Assembly (NCBI RefSeq): GCF_000344785.1
Contig: NC_020506.1
Span: forward strand, 868,001-932,000
Direction of reading: 5' to 3'
DNA length: 64,000 bases
Source of the DNA: Corynebacterium callunae DSM 20147
Lineage (GTDB): Bacteria; Actinomycetota; Actinomycetes; Mycobacteriales; Mycobacteriaceae
Within the stretch, counting starts at the first letter, position 1; each line of letters begins with the position of its first letter. Below the pieces are notes generated by a model, which saw only the letters and a list, made by a program, of their open reading frames with translations, was not told the DNA's origin and made no database searches. Of this stretch, positions 18,299-27,948 are shown one piece after another. The position numbers and the translations under genes were made by a program.

Positions 18299-19861
18299 AT
18301 GAGCGATGATCTTAAGGCTATTAAACGCGCGTTAATTAGCGTATACGACAAGACAGGTCTGGAGGATCTGGCTAAGGCGCTGCACAGTGCCAATGTAGAA
18401 ATTGTTTCCACCGGATCCACCGCAGCAAAAATTGCGGAACTTGGAATCCCTGTTACTCCGGTTGAAGAACTCACCGGATTCCCAGAGTGCCTCGAGGGCC
18501 GCGTTAAGACGCTACATCCCAAGGTTCACGCTGGAATTTTGGCAGACACCCGCAAGGATGATCACCTGCGTCAGCTCAAGGAGCTCGAGATTGCTCCTTT
18601 CCAGCTTGTAGTCGTCAACCTTTATCCTTTCGCCGAGACCGTGGCCTCTGGCGCCGATTTTGATGCCTGCGTTGAGCAGATCGATATCGGAGGGCCATCC
18701 ATGGTTCGTGCAGCAGCTAAGAACCACCCATCTGTTGCCGTTGTGGTTTCTCCAAATCGTTATGAAGATGTCATCGAGGCTCTTAAGACCGGTGGCTTCT
18801 CCCGCGCTGAGCGCACCAAGTTGGCTGCAGAGGCATTCCGCCACACCGCAACCTACGATGTCACCGTCGCTACCTGGATGAGTGAGCAGCTCGCTGCTGA
18901 CGATACCGAGACCGAATTCCCAGGTTGGATCGGCAGCACCCACACCTTGGCTCGTAACTTGCGTTATGGCGAGAACCCACACCAGGCTGCTGCGCTCTAC
19001 GTTGGCAACACCAACGGTTTGGCACAGGCTCAGCAGTTCCATGGTAAGGAAATGAGCTACAACAACTACACCGATTCTGATGCTGCATGGCGTGCAGCTT
19101 GGGATCATGAGCGTCCTTGTGTAGCCATCATCAAGCATGCAAACCCTTGTGGCATTGCAGTCTCCGATGAGTCCATCGCAGCAGCTCACCGCGAGGCACA
19201 TGCTTGTGACTCAGTATCTGCTTTCGGTGGCGTTATCGCTTCCAACCGTGAAGTTTCCGTAGAGATGGCGCACCAGGTTGCTGAGATCTTCACTGAGGTC
19301 ATTATTGCTCCTTCCTATGAAGAGGGCGCTGTAGAGATCTTGAGCCAGAAGAAGAACATCCGTATCTTGCAGGCTGAGGCTCCAACCCGTGCTGGATTTG
19401 AAACCCGTGAGATCTCTGGCGGCGTTTTGGTCCAGGAGCGCGATTTGATTCACGCTGAGGGCGACGACTCCTCCAACTGGACTTTGGCAGCTGGCGAAGC
19501 AGTTTCTGCTGAGGTTTTGCAGGATCTGGAATTTGCTTGGACCGCAGTTCGCGCTGTGAAGTCCAATGCCATTTTGTTGGCTAAGAATGGCGCCACTGTT
19601 GGTGTCGGCATGGGTCAGGTTAACCGAGTTGATTCGGCACGCTTGGCAGTTGATCGAGCAGGTGCAGAGCGCGCTGCTGGTTCTGTTGCAGCATCTGATG
19701 CCTTCTTCCCATTCGCTGATGGTTTTGAGGTCTTGGCAGAAGCCGGCGTTAAGGCTGTTGTGCAGCCTGGCGGATCCATTCGTGATAACGAGGTCATCGA
19801 GGCAGCCAACAAGGCTGGCGTGACCATGTATCTCACCGGTTCCCGTCACTTCGCTCACTAA
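18299..19861 (+). CDS. purH: Bifunctional AICAR transformylase/IMP cyclohydrolase
   Basis: Carries out the last two steps to IMP. In the 520-residue protein the IMP cyclohydrolase domain (residues 1 to about 200) begins [16 protein letters not shown] and includes the STGST loop and [15 protein letters not shown]. The transformylase domain follows, with RYGENPHQ and the catalytic Lys-His pair in [10 protein letters not shown]. It lies 6 nt after purN and is closed by a strong terminator. Confidence 0.97.
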   Translation: MSDDLKAIKRALISVYDKTGLEDLAKALHSANVEIVSTGSTAAKIAELGIPVTPVEELTGFPECLEGRVKTLHPKVHAGILADTRKDDHLRQLKELEIAPFQLVVVNLYPFAETVASGADFDACVEQIDIGGPSMVRAAAKNHPSVAVVVSPNRYEDVIEALKTGGFSRAERTKLAAEAFRHTATYDVTVATWMSEQLAADDTETEFPGWIGSTHTLARNLRYGENPHQAAALYVGNTNGLAQAQQFHGKEMSYNNYTDSDAAWRAAWDHERPCVAIIKHANPCGIAVSDESIAAAHREAHACDSVSAFGGVIASNREVSVEMAHQVAEIFTEVIIAPSYEEGAVEILSQKKNIRILQAEAPTRAGFETREISGGVLVQERDLIHAEGDDSSNWTLAAGEAVSAEVLQDLEFAWTAVRAVKSNAILLAKNGATVGVGMGQVNRVDSARLAVDRAGAERAAGSVAASDAFFPFADGFEVLAEAGVKAVVQPGGSIRDNEVIEAANKAGVTMYLTGSRHFAH

Positions 19862-19873
19862 GAGCTAAAAAAT

Positions 19874-19903
19874 AAAATGGGCAGACTTCGGTCTGCCCAT
19901 TTT
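19874..19903 (+). terminator. Terminator after purH
   Basis: Long perfect hairpin AAAATGGGCAGAC / GTCTGCCCATTTT closed by a stable TTCG loop. Confidence 0.92.
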
Positions 19904-19920
19904 CGCGTAAAAATGTAGGT

Positions 19921-20727
19921 ATGACTCAAATTTCTGGAGCTGTGCTTTTTGCTCCCGCAGGACGTGCCGAAATTATCCCCAAAGCTTCGCGTGCGGATGC
20001 AGTTATTTTGGACTTGGAGGATGGTGCGGGTGATGTTGATAGGGAAGTTGCCTACCAAAACATCATTAATTGTGGATTAGATCCAGCTCGCATCATCGTC
20101 CGAGTTGTCGGACCTCAAAGCCCGCACTTTGCAGCAGATATCAACATGGTGAAAACCAGCCAATTCCAGCTGGTGATGATTCCTAAGCTGCAAGCAGAAT
20201 TGCCAGACATTGCGGGCTTGGACATTATTGCGATGATCGAAACCCCACTAGCGGTGGCCAATATCGCCAAGATCGCCAGTGATCCGCGGGTAGTTGGACT
20301 CTTCTGGGGTGCAGAGGACCTCACCACGCTAATGGGAGGCACTCATTCACGCTTCCAAGCAGATGAACCAAATGAAGGCTACCGAGACACCATGCGGCTT
20401 AGCCGCGCACTAATGCATATTCATGCAGCGGCAAATGGAAAATTCTCGATTGATGCTATCCATGCAGATTTTCACGATGATGAGGGGCTGTATACAGAGG
20501 CGTTGGATGCTGCGCGCTCGGGGTTTGCCGCAACGGCGTGTATTCACCCGCGGCAGGTGGACATAGTAAGACGCGCCTATCGTCCGGAGCCCCAGCAGTT
20601 GGAATGGGCTCGCCGGGTAGTTGAAAAAGCAGCACAACATCCCGGGGCTTTCCAGCTCGATGGCCAGATGATAGACGCGCCTTTGGTCGCTCAGGCGGAA
20701 AGAATTATTTCGCGTCAGCCTGTTTGA
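19921..20727 (+). CDS. citE: CitE-like lyase (HpcH/HpaI aldolase/citrate lyase family)
   Basis: A 268-residue TIM-barrel protein with AVILDLEDGAGD and MIETPLAVANIAKIA, the metal/acyl-CoA-binding regions of CitE-type lyases. The citrate lyase alpha and gamma partners are absent from this window, so it is more likely a stand-alone CitE-like enzyme acting on malyl-, citramalyl- or a related acyl-CoA than part of a fermentative citrate lyase. The ATG is preceded 6 nt upstream by TAAAAAT and may be leaderless. Its 3' end overlaps amtR tail to tail by 23 bp, as in C. glutamicum. Confidence 0.85.
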   Translation: MTQISGAVLFAPAGRAEIIPKASRADAVILDLEDGAGDVDREVAYQNIINCGLDPARIIVRVVGPQSPHFAADINMVKTSQFQLVMIPKLQAELPDIAGLDIIAMIETPLAVANIAKIASDPRVVGLFWGAEDLTTLMGGTHSRFQADEPNEGYRDTMRLSRALMHIHAAANGKFSIDAIHADFHDDEGLYTEALDAARSGFAATACIHPRQVDIVRRAYRPEPQQLEWARRVVEKAAQHPGAFQLDGQMIDAPLVAQAERIISRQPV

Positions 20728-21370
20728 TGAGGTTTAGGGTTTTTTCAACCCTATCCTCTGGCAATTTAGCGCCCAGCACGGCGAGGGAGGCGTCGGCAAG
20801 CATAATTGCGGTGTCCGGTATGGAATCTCCCAGGGGGCTGGGCACGGTGCCGTCGTTGCGGCGCATTTCAATCGCGGACATGGTGATGTGGAATGGGAGT
20901 TCCACGCGAGGATCGTCGCCGATGATTTCGGCGGCGAGGTCGCGGAAAACTGCGGTGAGTGCATCACGCTGGGCGTGGTACTCGGCGAATTCCTCAGAAG
21001 CTGCGATTGGCAGCTGGTAGAGGCGTCCGACGTTCCACTTAGTTGAGAGCAAAAGACGGACCTCAGCGGCAACGATTGCCCAAAGGCGAAGCTCGGGGCC
21101 AGCATCGAGGGAATTAAGATCTTCCGCCAGCACAGTGGAAGGCTCCACCGTGGACTTTAGCAAGGTGAGGAAGATTTCCGTCTTGGAAGGGAAGTGATAG
21201 TAAAGCGATGCTTGACGAATTCCCACTGCATCAGCAATTTGATGGGTGGAAGTTGTTGCAAAGCCCTGGCGGGTGAAGAGCTCAGCGGAGGCATCCAAAA
21301 TCTCCTCGCGAGGGTTCTTTCCCGAACGTCGCGGAGCCGATCTCCGGGGGCGTCCCACTGCTCCTGCCAT
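20705..21370 (-). CDS. amtR: AmtR, TetR-family master regulator of nitrogen control
   Basis: Represses ammonium uptake and assimilation genes in C. glutamicum; under nitrogen starvation adenylylated GlnK removes it from DNA. The 221-residue protein begins MAGAVGRPRRSAPRRSG, nearly identical to AmtR as I recall it. Its helix-turn-helix lies at about residues 40-62 (THQIADAVGIRQASLYYHF), followed by the all-helical ligand/GlnK-binding domain. The basic N-terminal arm contacts DNA outside the core site. GGAAG lies about 10 nt before the ATG. Confidence 0.96.
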   Translation of the reverse strand: MAGAVGRPRRSAPRRSGKNPREEILDASAELFTRQGFATTSTHQIADAVGIRQASLYYHFPSKTEIFLTLLKSTVEPSTVLAEDLNSLDAGPELRLWAIVAAEVRLLLSTKWNVGRLYQLPIAASEEFAEYHAQRDALTAVFRDLAAEIIGDDPRVELPFHITMSAIEMRRNDGTVPSPLGDSIPDTAIMLADASLAVLGAKLPEDRVEKTLNLIKQADAK

Positions 21371-21452
21371 GGCTTACTTTCACTTCCTTTAGAAAATTAT
21401 GTTGAACAACCTATTGGTCTAGAAGAGTTTAGCCACTTATATGTAGAAGTTG

Positions 21453-22313
21453 CTATTTGCCCCCCTCAAACTCCCTTGCCTCGATTGATCGAATGACCTC
21501 GGAGAGCAATCGAGCAGAGGCACCAAAAGTTGCACGCTGCAGAGCTGGAAGCTCCCAAGCAGTGGTTTCTTTATCGTGAATATGATCCATCCACCGCTTT
21601 GACTGCAAGCTTAGTGCAGATTTCCAGACCTGTGTTAGCGCATCTGTTTCATCCAGCGTCAGCACACCACGGGCGTCAATGAGGCGCTGTGCTGTTGTTG
21701 GTGCCAGCGAGCCAGCTCGGTGTGCAGCCCAACGCGCAACCTTTACGGTCGGAATCATAAGATTCTCACGGACATTCACAACCATGTCCAAAGAAGGAAG
21801 ACCTTCATAGGTTTCTACCGCTGGTGGGCGCGCATCAAGTGCGTCACGCAGCAGCGCTTTATCATCAACCTGCGCAATGGAGGCTACCCAAGTGCCGGCA
21901 TCCAAGAAAGCTGCAGGTTCCTCGCCAGCACGGGCGCGAGCCTCCCACTCCTCACGGGTTGCCGCCCCAATTGGCTCAGCGACAAATCCGATCTCCGTCA
22001 AAAGTGCAGAGATCATGTCATTGGGGTTGTCTTCTTGCTTTTCGACGACCGCCAGCCACCGCACGGGTGAGGTAGGCAGCGCGTCTCCACGTCCCACGGG
22101 GCCGGTGAGAACCACGGTGGCGTCAAGGCCAGGGGAGTGGAAGGCATCAGTAATAACTTGGGATAACCAGCCCGCCAACTCCGCTGGATCTTCCCCATGG
22201 TGGAGAGCATTACTGAGGAGGTCTAAGGATTCTGTCAGCACGCCCCGAACGGTGGCAAGATCGGTGCATTCGGGGGCGCTCTCTGCGAGATCGATCAATG
22301 AGGGGTGGAGCAC
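21453..22313 (-). CDS. Putative nucleotidyltransferase-like protein (DUF294 type)
   Basis: A 286-residue protein. The central segment VLTGPVGRGDALPTSPVRWLAVV resembles the G(S)xGRxE/D..SD nucleotide-binding motif of DUF294/GlnD-like nucleotidyltransferases, and the C-terminal half is helical. The second Asp of the usual motif is replaced (SPVRW), so activity is uncertain. Its place beside amtR is suggestive because GlnD-type enzymes control AmtR signalling, but that is inference only. GTG start with AAGGA 7 nt upstream. Confidence 0.65.
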   Translation of the reverse strand: MLHPSLIDLAESAPECTDLATVRGVLTESLDLLSNALHHGEDPAELAGWLSQVITDAFHSPGLDATVVLTGPVGRGDALPTSPVRWLAVVEKQEDNPNDMISALLTEIGFVAEPIGAATREEWEARARAGEEPAAFLDAGTWVASIAQVDDKALLRDALDARPPAVETYEGLPSLDMVVNVRENLMIPTVKVARWAAHRAGSLAPTTAQRLIDARGVLTLDETDALTQVWKSALSLQSKRWMDHIHDKETTAWELPALQRATFGASARLLSEVIRSIEAREFEGGK

Positions 22314-22377
22314 TGTGGGATCCTTCTATGAGCCAAATTGCTTGTCGTTATAAAGGTACACCGTGCCATGGACATAG

Positions 22378-22421
22378 AAAGAACCGCCCATTCCTAATTG
22401 CATAGGAACAGGCGGTTCTTT
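22378..22421 (-). terminator. Terminator after rpsR
   Basis: Leftward hairpin: outer arms AAAGAACCGCC / GGCGGTTCTTT with an inner stem TTCCTA / TAGGAA. It ends the rpmB-rpmG-rpsN-rpsR transcript about 30 nt after rpsR. Confidence 0.88.
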
Positions 22422-22449
22422 GGAAGTCGCTGTTACGTTATTCCCAGTC

Positions 22450-22701
22450 TTAGCGGCTGGTGAACGGCAGGAGAGCCATCTCGCGTGCGTTCTTCACGGC
22501 GGTTGCAACCTCGCGCTGCTGCTGCGGGGTCAGGCCGGTGACACGACGTGAGCGGATCTTGTGGCGGTCGGAGATGAACTGACGAAGGGTGTTGATGTCC
22601 TTGTAGTCAACCTTCTCGATGCCCGCTGCCTTCAGCGGGTTCTTCTTTGGGCGGCGGGTCTGCTCAAGGCGGACACGCTTAGCGTTATTACGCTGCTTCA
22701 T
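22450..22701 (-). CDS. rpsR: Ribosomal protein bS18
   Basis: 83-residue small-subunit protein with the hallmark [37 protein letters not shown] core (given here as family core, residues about 20-58). It has no cysteines, so it is the zinc-independent form. Last gene of the leftward rpmB-rpmG-rpsN-rpsR operon. Confidence 0.97.
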   Translation of the reverse strand: MKQRNNAKRVRLEQTRRPKKNPLKAAGIEKVDYKDINTLRQFISDRHKIRSRRVTGLTPQQQREVATAVKNAREMALLPFTSR

Positions 22702-22713
22702 TGGTAAACTCCC

Positions 22714-23019
22714 TTACCAGCTGGACTTACGAACGCCGGGAAGCTCACCACGGTGAGCCATCTCGCGCATACGGACACGGGAAACACCGAACTTGCGGAG
22801 GTAGCCGCGTGGGCGACCATCGTGTGCGTCGCGGTTACGAACGCGAACCTGTGCAGCGTCACGTGGCTGACGGTTCAGTTCGAACTGTGCGTCTAGACGA
22901 TCCTCATCAGAGGTGTTCGTGTTACGGATAATGGCCTTGAGCTCAGCGCGACGCTCCGCGTAGCGGGCGACGATTTCCTTGCGCTGCTCGTTCTTGGCGA
23001 TCTTTGACTTCTTAGCCAT
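22714..23019 (-). CDS. rpsN: Ribosomal protein uS14, zinc-free form
   Basis: 101-residue long form of S14 with the C-terminal signature [21 protein letters not shown] and [15 protein letters not shown]. The two CxxC pairs of the zinc-binding short form are absent. Between rpmG (3 nt upstream) and rpsR. Confidence 0.97.
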   Translation of the reverse strand: MAKKSKIAKNEQRKEIVARYAERRAELKAIIRNTNTSDEDRLDAQFELNRQPRDAAQVRVRNRDAHDGRPRGYLRKFGVSRVRMREMAHRGELPGVRKSSW

Positions 23020-23022
23020 TGA

Positions 23023-23187
23023 TTATCGCTCCTCGCGGAATTCGACGTGCTTACGGACTACCGGATCGTACTTCTTTAGGGTGATACGATCTGGGTTGTT
23101 GCGCTTGTTCTTACGGGTGACATAGGTGTAACCAGTGCCAGCAGTAGACTTCAGCTTAATGATGGGGCGGATATCATTACGTGCCAC
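23023..23187 (-). CDS. rpmG: Ribosomal protein bL33, zinc-free form
   Basis: 54-residue protein [20 protein letters not shown]..., too short for many gene callers. The L33 signature [15 protein letters not shown] is present, with no CxxC pairs. It starts at GTG 23187, whose G is shared with the rpmB stop (TAGTG), so translation is probably coupled. rpsN follows 3 nt downstream. Confidence 0.95.
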   Translation of the reverse strand: MARNDIRPIIKLKSTAGTGYTYVTRKNKRNNPDRITLKKYDPVVRKHVEFREER

Positions 23188-23423
23188 TAGATTTTCTCCC
23201 CACGTGCGCGAATCTGAGCGATAACGGCTTCGATGCCGTCGCGGTCAATGACCTTCAGACCCTTGGTGGAAACGGTCAGAGTGATGGTACGGCCCTCGGA
23301 GGGGACGTAGAACTTACGACGCTGCACGTTGGGGTTCCAACGGCGGGAAGTGCGTCGGTGCGAGTGTGAGACAGACTTGCCGAAACTCGGCTTGCGTCCC
23401 GTTACCTGGCAATGTGCCGACAT
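23187..23423 (-). CDS. rpmB: Ribosomal protein bL28
   Basis: 78-residue protein. The N-terminal [21 protein letters not shown] is the L28 signature, with only one cysteine, hence zinc-free. AGGAGA lies upstream of the ATG. First gene of the leftward ribosomal operon; the leader contains a GC-rich hairpin. Confidence 0.96.
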   Translation of the reverse strand: MSAHCQVTGRKPSFGKSVSHSHRRTSRRWNPNVQRRKFYVPSEGRTITLTVSTKGLKVIDRDGIEAVIAQIRARGEKI

Positions 23424-23788
23424 AACTTACTTTCTCCTAGCCGCCCACATTCAGTTAGAAGACGCGCCGCACCGGAGACACCGGGGCGCGAGCATGCCAG
23501 CTGACGGGGCGATAACGAATATTTACGACAACAGCAAGGGACAAGTCTACATACCATGTGCCGAAACACCTAATCGCCTCTGCAGGGGCAATTAACTTGG
23601 GGAAGTACTCAGTATTAAATAAGGCCCAGATATATAGTGGATTTTTAGTTCTCTCGCAACAGGTGTAAGGTATTGGAGGTTCATTGCCAAATTCTCGGCA
23701 GTGCATACTTACCGAACCCAACTCGGGCACGATCCGCAAAAATGCTGGAACCGACCTGAAGTTTCTATCCTGAGGGAATCGAGAGTAA
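23424..23788. promoter_or_regulatory. Divergent promoter region between rpmB and rpmE operons
   Basis: 365 bp without a gene. It holds the rpmB leader hairpin (23463-23490) and a possible rightward promoter TTGCCA (23684-23689) with TACTTA 16 bp later for rpmE. A leftward promoter for rpmB is not clear. I looked for a Zur operator (TGAtAATnATTaTCA-like palindrome) and did not see one. Confidence 0.45.
23463..23490 (-). promoter_or_regulatory. GC-rich stem-loop in the rpmB leader
   Basis: Nested stem: outer arms CGCGCC / GGCGCG and inner arms CCGG / CCGG, about 40 nt before the rpmB ATG on the leader strand. It could be an autoregulatory protein-binding element; no T run follows, so it is not a simple terminator. 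Confidence 0.5.
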
Positions 23789-24055
23789 ATGAAGAAGGAT
23801 ATCCACCCTGACTACCATGCGGTAGTCTTCCAGGACGCAGGTACTGGCTTCCAGTTCCTGACTAAGTCCACCGCTACCAGCGACCGCACCGTGTCCTGGG
23901 AGGACGGAAATGAGTACCCACTGATCGTCGTTGACGTAACCAGTGAGTCCCACCCGTTCTGGACCGGCGCTCAGCGTGTCATGGACACCGCTGGTCGTGT
24001 TGAGAAGTTCGAGCGTCGCTTCGGCGGCATGGCTCGCCGCAAGAAGAAGGCATAG
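23789..24055 (+). CDS. rpmE2: Ribosomal protein bL31, type B (zinc-free)
   Basis: 88-residue type B L31: [18 protein letters not shown] and [21 protein letters not shown] are characteristic, and the CxxC of type A is missing. Followed 11 nt later by rpmF with an AGGAGGG ribosome site. Confidence 0.96.
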   Translation: MKKDIHPDYHAVVFQDAGTGFQFLTKSTATSDRTVSWEDGNEYPLIVVDVTSESHPFWTGAQRVMDTAGRVEKFERRFGGMARRKKKA

Positions 24056-24066
24056 GAGGGAAACCA

Positions 24067-24240
24067 ATGGCAGTTCCAAAGCGCAAGATGTCACGTGCGA
24101 ACACTCGCATGCGCCGTTCCCAGTGGAAGGCTGACAACGTTGCCCTTCAAGAGGTAAAGGTCGACGGCCAGACCGTTCGCATCCCACGCCGTCTTGTCAA
24201 GGCAGCTCAGCTCGGTCTTGTAGACGTAGAGCAGTTCTAA
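24067..24240 (+). CDS. rpmF: Ribosomal protein bL32, zinc-free form
   Basis: 57 residues, [20 protein letters not shown]..., the standard L32 start. There are no cysteines in the C-terminal half, where zinc forms carry CxxC pairs. AGGAGGG lies 6 nt before the ATG; cotranscribed with rpmE2 and ended by the terminator downstream. Confidence 0.95.
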   Translation: MAVPKRKMSRANTRMRRSQWKADNVALQEVKVDGQTVRIPRRLVKAAQLGLVDVEQF

Positions 24241-24290
24241 AAATAACCAAATACTTAAGGCTCTTTAAGTAGAGTATAAGGATTTGAATA

Positions 24291-24337
24291 GAAGCCGGTT
24301 ATGCCCCCAAAATATGGGGGTTGTAACCGGCTTCTTT
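24291..24337 (+). terminator. Terminator after rpmF
   Basis: Outer arms GAAGCCGGTTA / TAACCGGCTTC enclosing a second stem CCCCCA / TGGGGG, then CTTT. Confidence 0.88.
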
Positions 24338-24445
24338 GTTATGCAATGGTGTTAGCATATGCGAAACTAGTTATACAGGCGTCAAAATGCTTGCGTTGCG
24401 CGCTTTTAATGTGGTGTCGCGTGGCCTATTGCGAGAAGAGTAATA

Positions 24446-25141
24446 ATGAAGATTTTGGTTGTTGATGATGAGCAAGCTGTACGCGAATCATTGCGTAGGT
24501 CGCTTACATTCAACGGATACAACGTGATTCTCGCTGAGGACGGCATTCAAGCCCTTGAAGTAATTGATAGGGAACAGCCTGGTTTGGTGATTCTGGATGT
24601 AATGATGCCGCATTTGGATGGTTTGGAAGTATGTCGGCAACTGAGAAGCGAAGGCGATGATCGCCCCATCTTGGTGCTGACAGCTCGAGACAATGTCTCC
24701 GACCGCGTAGGTGGCCTAGATGCCGGCGCGGATGATTACCTGGCTAAGCCTTTCGCTCTGGAAGAATTGCTTGCACGTGTGCGTTCTCTTGTACGTCGTT
24801 CTGCAGCAGAATCTAACCAGTCATTGGTTGATCGCACTGAACTATCCTTTGGCGATCTTAGGCTTAATCCAGAAACTCGCGATGTCACCCGTAACGGGAG
24901 AATTATCAGCCTTACCCGCACTGAGTTCTCCCTGCTGGAATTATTGATGCAAAATCCTCGCCGGGTGCTTTCACGTTCGGCCATCTTGGAAGAGGTGTGG
25001 GGTTATGATTTCCCGACCTCCGGAAATGCGCTGGAAGTTTATATCGGCTACCTACGCCGTAAGACTGAACAAGAGGGCGAAAGCCGTTTGATCTACACCG
25101 TGCGTGGGGTGGGATACGTCTTGCGGGAGACCGCTCCGTGA
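24446..25141 (+). CDS. mprA: MprA-like response regulator (OmpR family; CgtR2)
   Basis: 231 residues. The receiver domain (1-120) has the acidic pocket VDDE, phospho-acceptor Asp51 in VILDVMMP, and Lys in LAKPF. The OmpR-type winged-helix output domain (about 130-230) has [12 protein letters not shown] and [10 protein letters not shown]. It pairs with the sensor kinase that follows (GTGA overlap) and precedes pepD, the same order as the mycobacterial stress system MprAB-PepD; in C. glutamicum the pair is called CgtSR2. GAGAAGAG serves as ribosome site. Confidence 0.93.
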   Translation: MKILVVDDEQAVRESLRRSLTFNGYNVILAEDGIQALEVIDREQPGLVILDVMMPHLDGLEVCRQLRSEGDDRPILVLTARDNVSDRVGGLDAGADDYLAKPFALEELLARVRSLVRRSAAESNQSLVDRTELSFGDLRLNPETRDVTRNGRIISLTRTEFSLLELLMQNPRRVLSRSAILEEVWGYDFPTSGNALEVYIGYLRRKTEQEGESRLIYTVRGVGYVLRETAP

Positions 25142-26574
25142 CATTACGTCGCATTGAGTCGGACTCTGAGCAGCACATCACTGAAAAAAGTGAACCAGGA
25201 GGTTGGAGCCATTCAACCTCCTTAAGGTGGCGCCTTTCCCTTTTAAGTGCCACCCTTGTTGCCATTGCGGTGGGAATTATTACCGTGGCGGCATATTGGA
25301 CAGTGTCCTCATTTTTAACAGCCTCAGTTGATAGGGATCTCGAGCAAAAGGCAGACGCTTTATTAAGCCGTGCCGCCGAACCTGATTTTTATGCTCACGT
25401 TGATCATGAACTTGAGGGCTTAAAAGTCTTCAATACTGGATTACGGGTTGCTTTCGCTCCGCCACATTGGGATTTTGTCGTCGGCGATAGCATCGCGCTG
25501 CCAGGTAGCATCGTTTTGGAGAATGCCGATTCTGGTACTCAGATGATGAATACCTCGACAGAGCGCATCCTGGTGAAAAAGGATGAATCAGGTGCGGCTG
25601 TCATTCTTGCTAAAGATGTCACCGAAACCCATCGGCTAATTTCAACGCTTGGAATATTGTTGCTCACCATTGGTGGCGTCGGAGTGCTCGTCTCTATTTT
25701 ATTAGGATTCTTTATTGCCAACGCAGGGCTACGGCCATTGGTACGCCTCCAAAATGCGGTGGATGAGATTGCGCGGACGGATGATCTCCGAGGAATTCCA
25801 GTAGTTGGCAATGATGAGCTTGCGCGTTTGACCGTCAGTTTTAATGCAATGCTTAAAGCATTGCGGGAATCGCGACAACGTCAATCTCAATTCGTTGCTG
25901 ATGCTGGACACGAGCTTAAAACTCCACTGACGTCGATGCGTACCAATATTGAGCTATTGATGATGTCCACTCGTCCAGATATGCCAGCTATTTCAGAGCA
26001 GGATCGCAAAGATTTGGAACGCGATGTGCTGGCACAGATGACGGAGATGTCAACGCTTATCGGAGATCTGGTGGATTTGGCTCGCGAGGAAAGCCGGGAA
26101 GTATCTGAGCAGATCCAGCTGGAGCATGTACTTGATACTGCGTTGGGTCGAGTTGCCAGCCGTCGCCTCGGTGTCCAGATCAAAATTGTTGAGTCAATTC
26201 CCTGGACCATTAACGGCGATGAGTTTTCTTTAACTCGTGCGCTAGTAAATGTTTTGGATAATGCCATCAAGTGGTCTCCCGAAAAGGGCATCGTTCGTGT
26301 GGCATTGCGGCCTTTGAGTGATGGTTTTGTCCGCATCACTGTTGAGGATTCCGGCCCGGGTATTTCTCCTGAAGACCGTGAACTAGTTTTTGAACGTTTT
26401 TATCGGGCCGTGAGCTCACGCTCCATGCCAGGATCCGGACTGGGTTTGTCAATTGTCTATCAGGTTGTCCAGCGACACTTCGGAAATTTGGAAGTCTCTG
26501 ATTCTGATGACGGAGGCACCAAGATTATTATCGACCTGCCAGGAAGACCTGGTGGCAGCGACTTTGAAACTTAA
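25138..26574 (+). CDS. mprB: MprB-like sensor histidine kinase (CgtS2)
   Basis: 478 residues. It has a transmembrane helix at about 37-60, an extracytoplasmic sensor loop (60-160), a second helix at about 163-187, and a HAMP linker. The phospho-acceptor is His258 in [12 protein letters not shown], and the ATPase domain shows the N box ([13 protein letters not shown]), G1 (VEDSGPGI) and G2 ([13 protein letters not shown]). It should phosphorylate MprA in response to envelope stress. The GTG start overlaps the mprA stop. Confidence 0.93.
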   Translation: MTLRRIESDSEQHITEKSEPGGWSHSTSLRWRLSLLSATLVAIAVGIITVAAYWTVSSFLTASVDRDLEQKADALLSRAAEPDFYAHVDHELEGLKVFNTGLRVAFAPPHWDFVVGDSIALPGSIVLENADSGTQMMNTSTERILVKKDESGAAVILAKDVTETHRLISTLGILLLTIGGVGVLVSILLGFFIANAGLRPLVRLQNAVDEIARTDDLRGIPVVGNDELARLTVSFNAMLKALRESRQRQSQFVADAGHELKTPLTSMRTNIELLMMSTRPDMPAISEQDRKDLERDVLAQMTEMSTLIGDLVDLAREESREVSEQIQLEHVLDTALGRVASRRLGVQIKIVESIPWTINGDEFSLTRALVNVLDNAIKWSPEKGIVRVALRPLSDGFVRITVEDSGPGISPEDRELVFERFYRAVSSRSMPGSGLGLSIVYQVVQRHFGNLEVSDSDDGGTKIIIDLPGRPGGSDFET

Positions 26575-26652
26575 GACGATCAAACCACTAATGAGCTCAC
26601 AGGAAGTGTTCAGAACGCTGGTAGTGGCTCTCCAGCCAGGAAGTTCATAATC

Positions 26653-27894
26653 ATGAGCATGACAAATTCATTCCCCGGAGAGAACGACAACTCCTCCGAA
26701 ACCAATTCTTTTGAACCTGTGCGTAGCTCTTACCCACAATGGGGAACTACTGAAGCTGGACAGCAACAAACGTGGACCAGCTGGGATAGTCAACCAGAAG
26801 CGGCACCTGAAGAACCAAAAAAGAAGAAGACTGTCGGTCTCGGTTCTGCATTGGCGCTTATGCTCGTTGGCTCAGTAGTTACCGGCAGTGTAGTTGGAAT
26901 TGCAACCACTCAATTCGGTTCTAACTCTGCAGCACCGGTTAACTCCCTTGATCAACCATCTGTGCAACGCACCACCAATGCAGAACAAGGCTCTGCTGAG
27001 CAGGTCGCTGCGGCAGTATTGCCATCGGTTGTATCAATTCAAGCCATTACTCGTACCTCAACCTCCGAGGGCTCAGGCTCCATTATTTCTTCCGATGGTT
27101 ATGTTATGACCAATAACCATGTGGTAGCTGGCATTGAGCAAAGCGGAGTTCTACAGGTCACCATGTCAGATGGCAGCACTAAGGAAGCAGAGTTTGTTGC
27201 TGGCGATGCCTCAACTGATATCGCGGTGATCAAGATTAAGGATGCTTCTAATCTGCCTGTAATGAGCTTTGGTGACTCCGATGCGCTTGGAGTTGGACAA
27301 TCAGTCATGGCAGTTGGTTCACCATTGGGCCTGAGTTCTACGGTAACCACTGGTATTGTTTCTGCACTGAATCGTCCAGTCCGTGCTTCTGGTGAAGGTG
27401 AAGAGTCTTCCCTTATCGATGCCATCCAGACCGACGCTGCGATTAACCCAGGCAACTCAGGCGGTCCTTTGGTTGATATGCAGGGCAACCTCATTGGTAT
27501 GAACTCGGTTATTGCCTCGCTGTCCACCTCTAGCGATACCTCAGGTTCTATTGGTCTTGGCTTTGCAATCCCATCTAACTTTGCCAAGCGTGTGGCTGAT
27601 CAGCTTATTGAGACCGGAACCGCCACCCAGCCTATGCTTGGGGTTCAGGTAAGTGCTGATGAGTCTGTAAGCGGCGCACTAATCGCAACTGTGCAAGATG
27701 GTGGCCCGGGTGCTGCCGCTGGTTTGCAGCCTGGCGACGTAGTAACCAAGCTAAATGATCGTGTGATTGACAGTGCTGATGCATTAATCGCAGCTGTTCG
27801 CTCCCAAGATTTTGGTGAAACTGTTACCCTCACACTTACTGAGCCGAACACCTCGCAGACTCGTGAGGTAGAGGTTACTCTCACCAGTGAGTAG
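26653..27894 (+). CDS. pepD: PepD/HtrA-type membrane-anchored serine protease
   Basis: 413 residues: an unstructured Ser/Gln/Glu-rich cytoplasmic tail, one transmembrane helix (about 62-85), a trypsin-like domain and a C-terminal PDZ domain (about 320-405). The catalytic triad is visible: His156 (NNHVVAG), Asp189 (TDIAVIK) and Ser269 (NPGNSGGPL). It probably degrades or refolds damaged proteins outside the membrane. As in Mycobacterium it directly follows mprAB, its likely regulator. ATG 26653 is preceded by AGGAAG. Confidence 0.93.
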   Translation: MSMTNSFPGENDNSSETNSFEPVRSSYPQWGTTEAGQQQTWTSWDSQPEAAPEEPKKKKTVGLGSALALMLVGSVVTGSVVGIATTQFGSNSAAPVNSLDQPSVQRTTNAEQGSAEQVAAAVLPSVVSIQAITRTSTSEGSGSIISSDGYVMTNNHVVAGIEQSGVLQVTMSDGSTKEAEFVAGDASTDIAVIKIKDASNLPVMSFGDSDALGVGQSVMAVGSPLGLSSTVTTGIVSALNRPVRASGEGEESSLIDAIQTDAAINPGNSGGPLVDMQGNLIGMNSVIASLSTSSDTSGSIGLGFAIPSNFAKRVADQLIETGTATQPMLGVQVSADESVSGALIATVQDGGPGAAAGLQPGDVVTKLNDRVIDSADALIAAVRSQDFGETVTLTLTEPNTSQTREVEVTLTSE

Positions 27895-27948
27895 GTTAGT
27901 TAAGGAACGTCTAGAGCGTTGAAGATAATCGAGCGTTAGCGAGGAACA

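Noticed and set aside
18512..19858. Two long frames (229 and 215 residues) antisense to purH
   Set aside because: Both are covered by strongly conserved purH sequence and lack initiation signals.
21371..21452. Possible AmtR box upstream of amtR (CTATTGGTCTAG)
   Set aside because: The known AmtR site needs CTAT-N6-ATAG; the second half does not match, so autoregulation is not supported.
23424..23788. Zur operator between the ribosomal operons
   Set aside because: No TGAtAAT/ATTaTCA-like palindrome was found by reading both strands.
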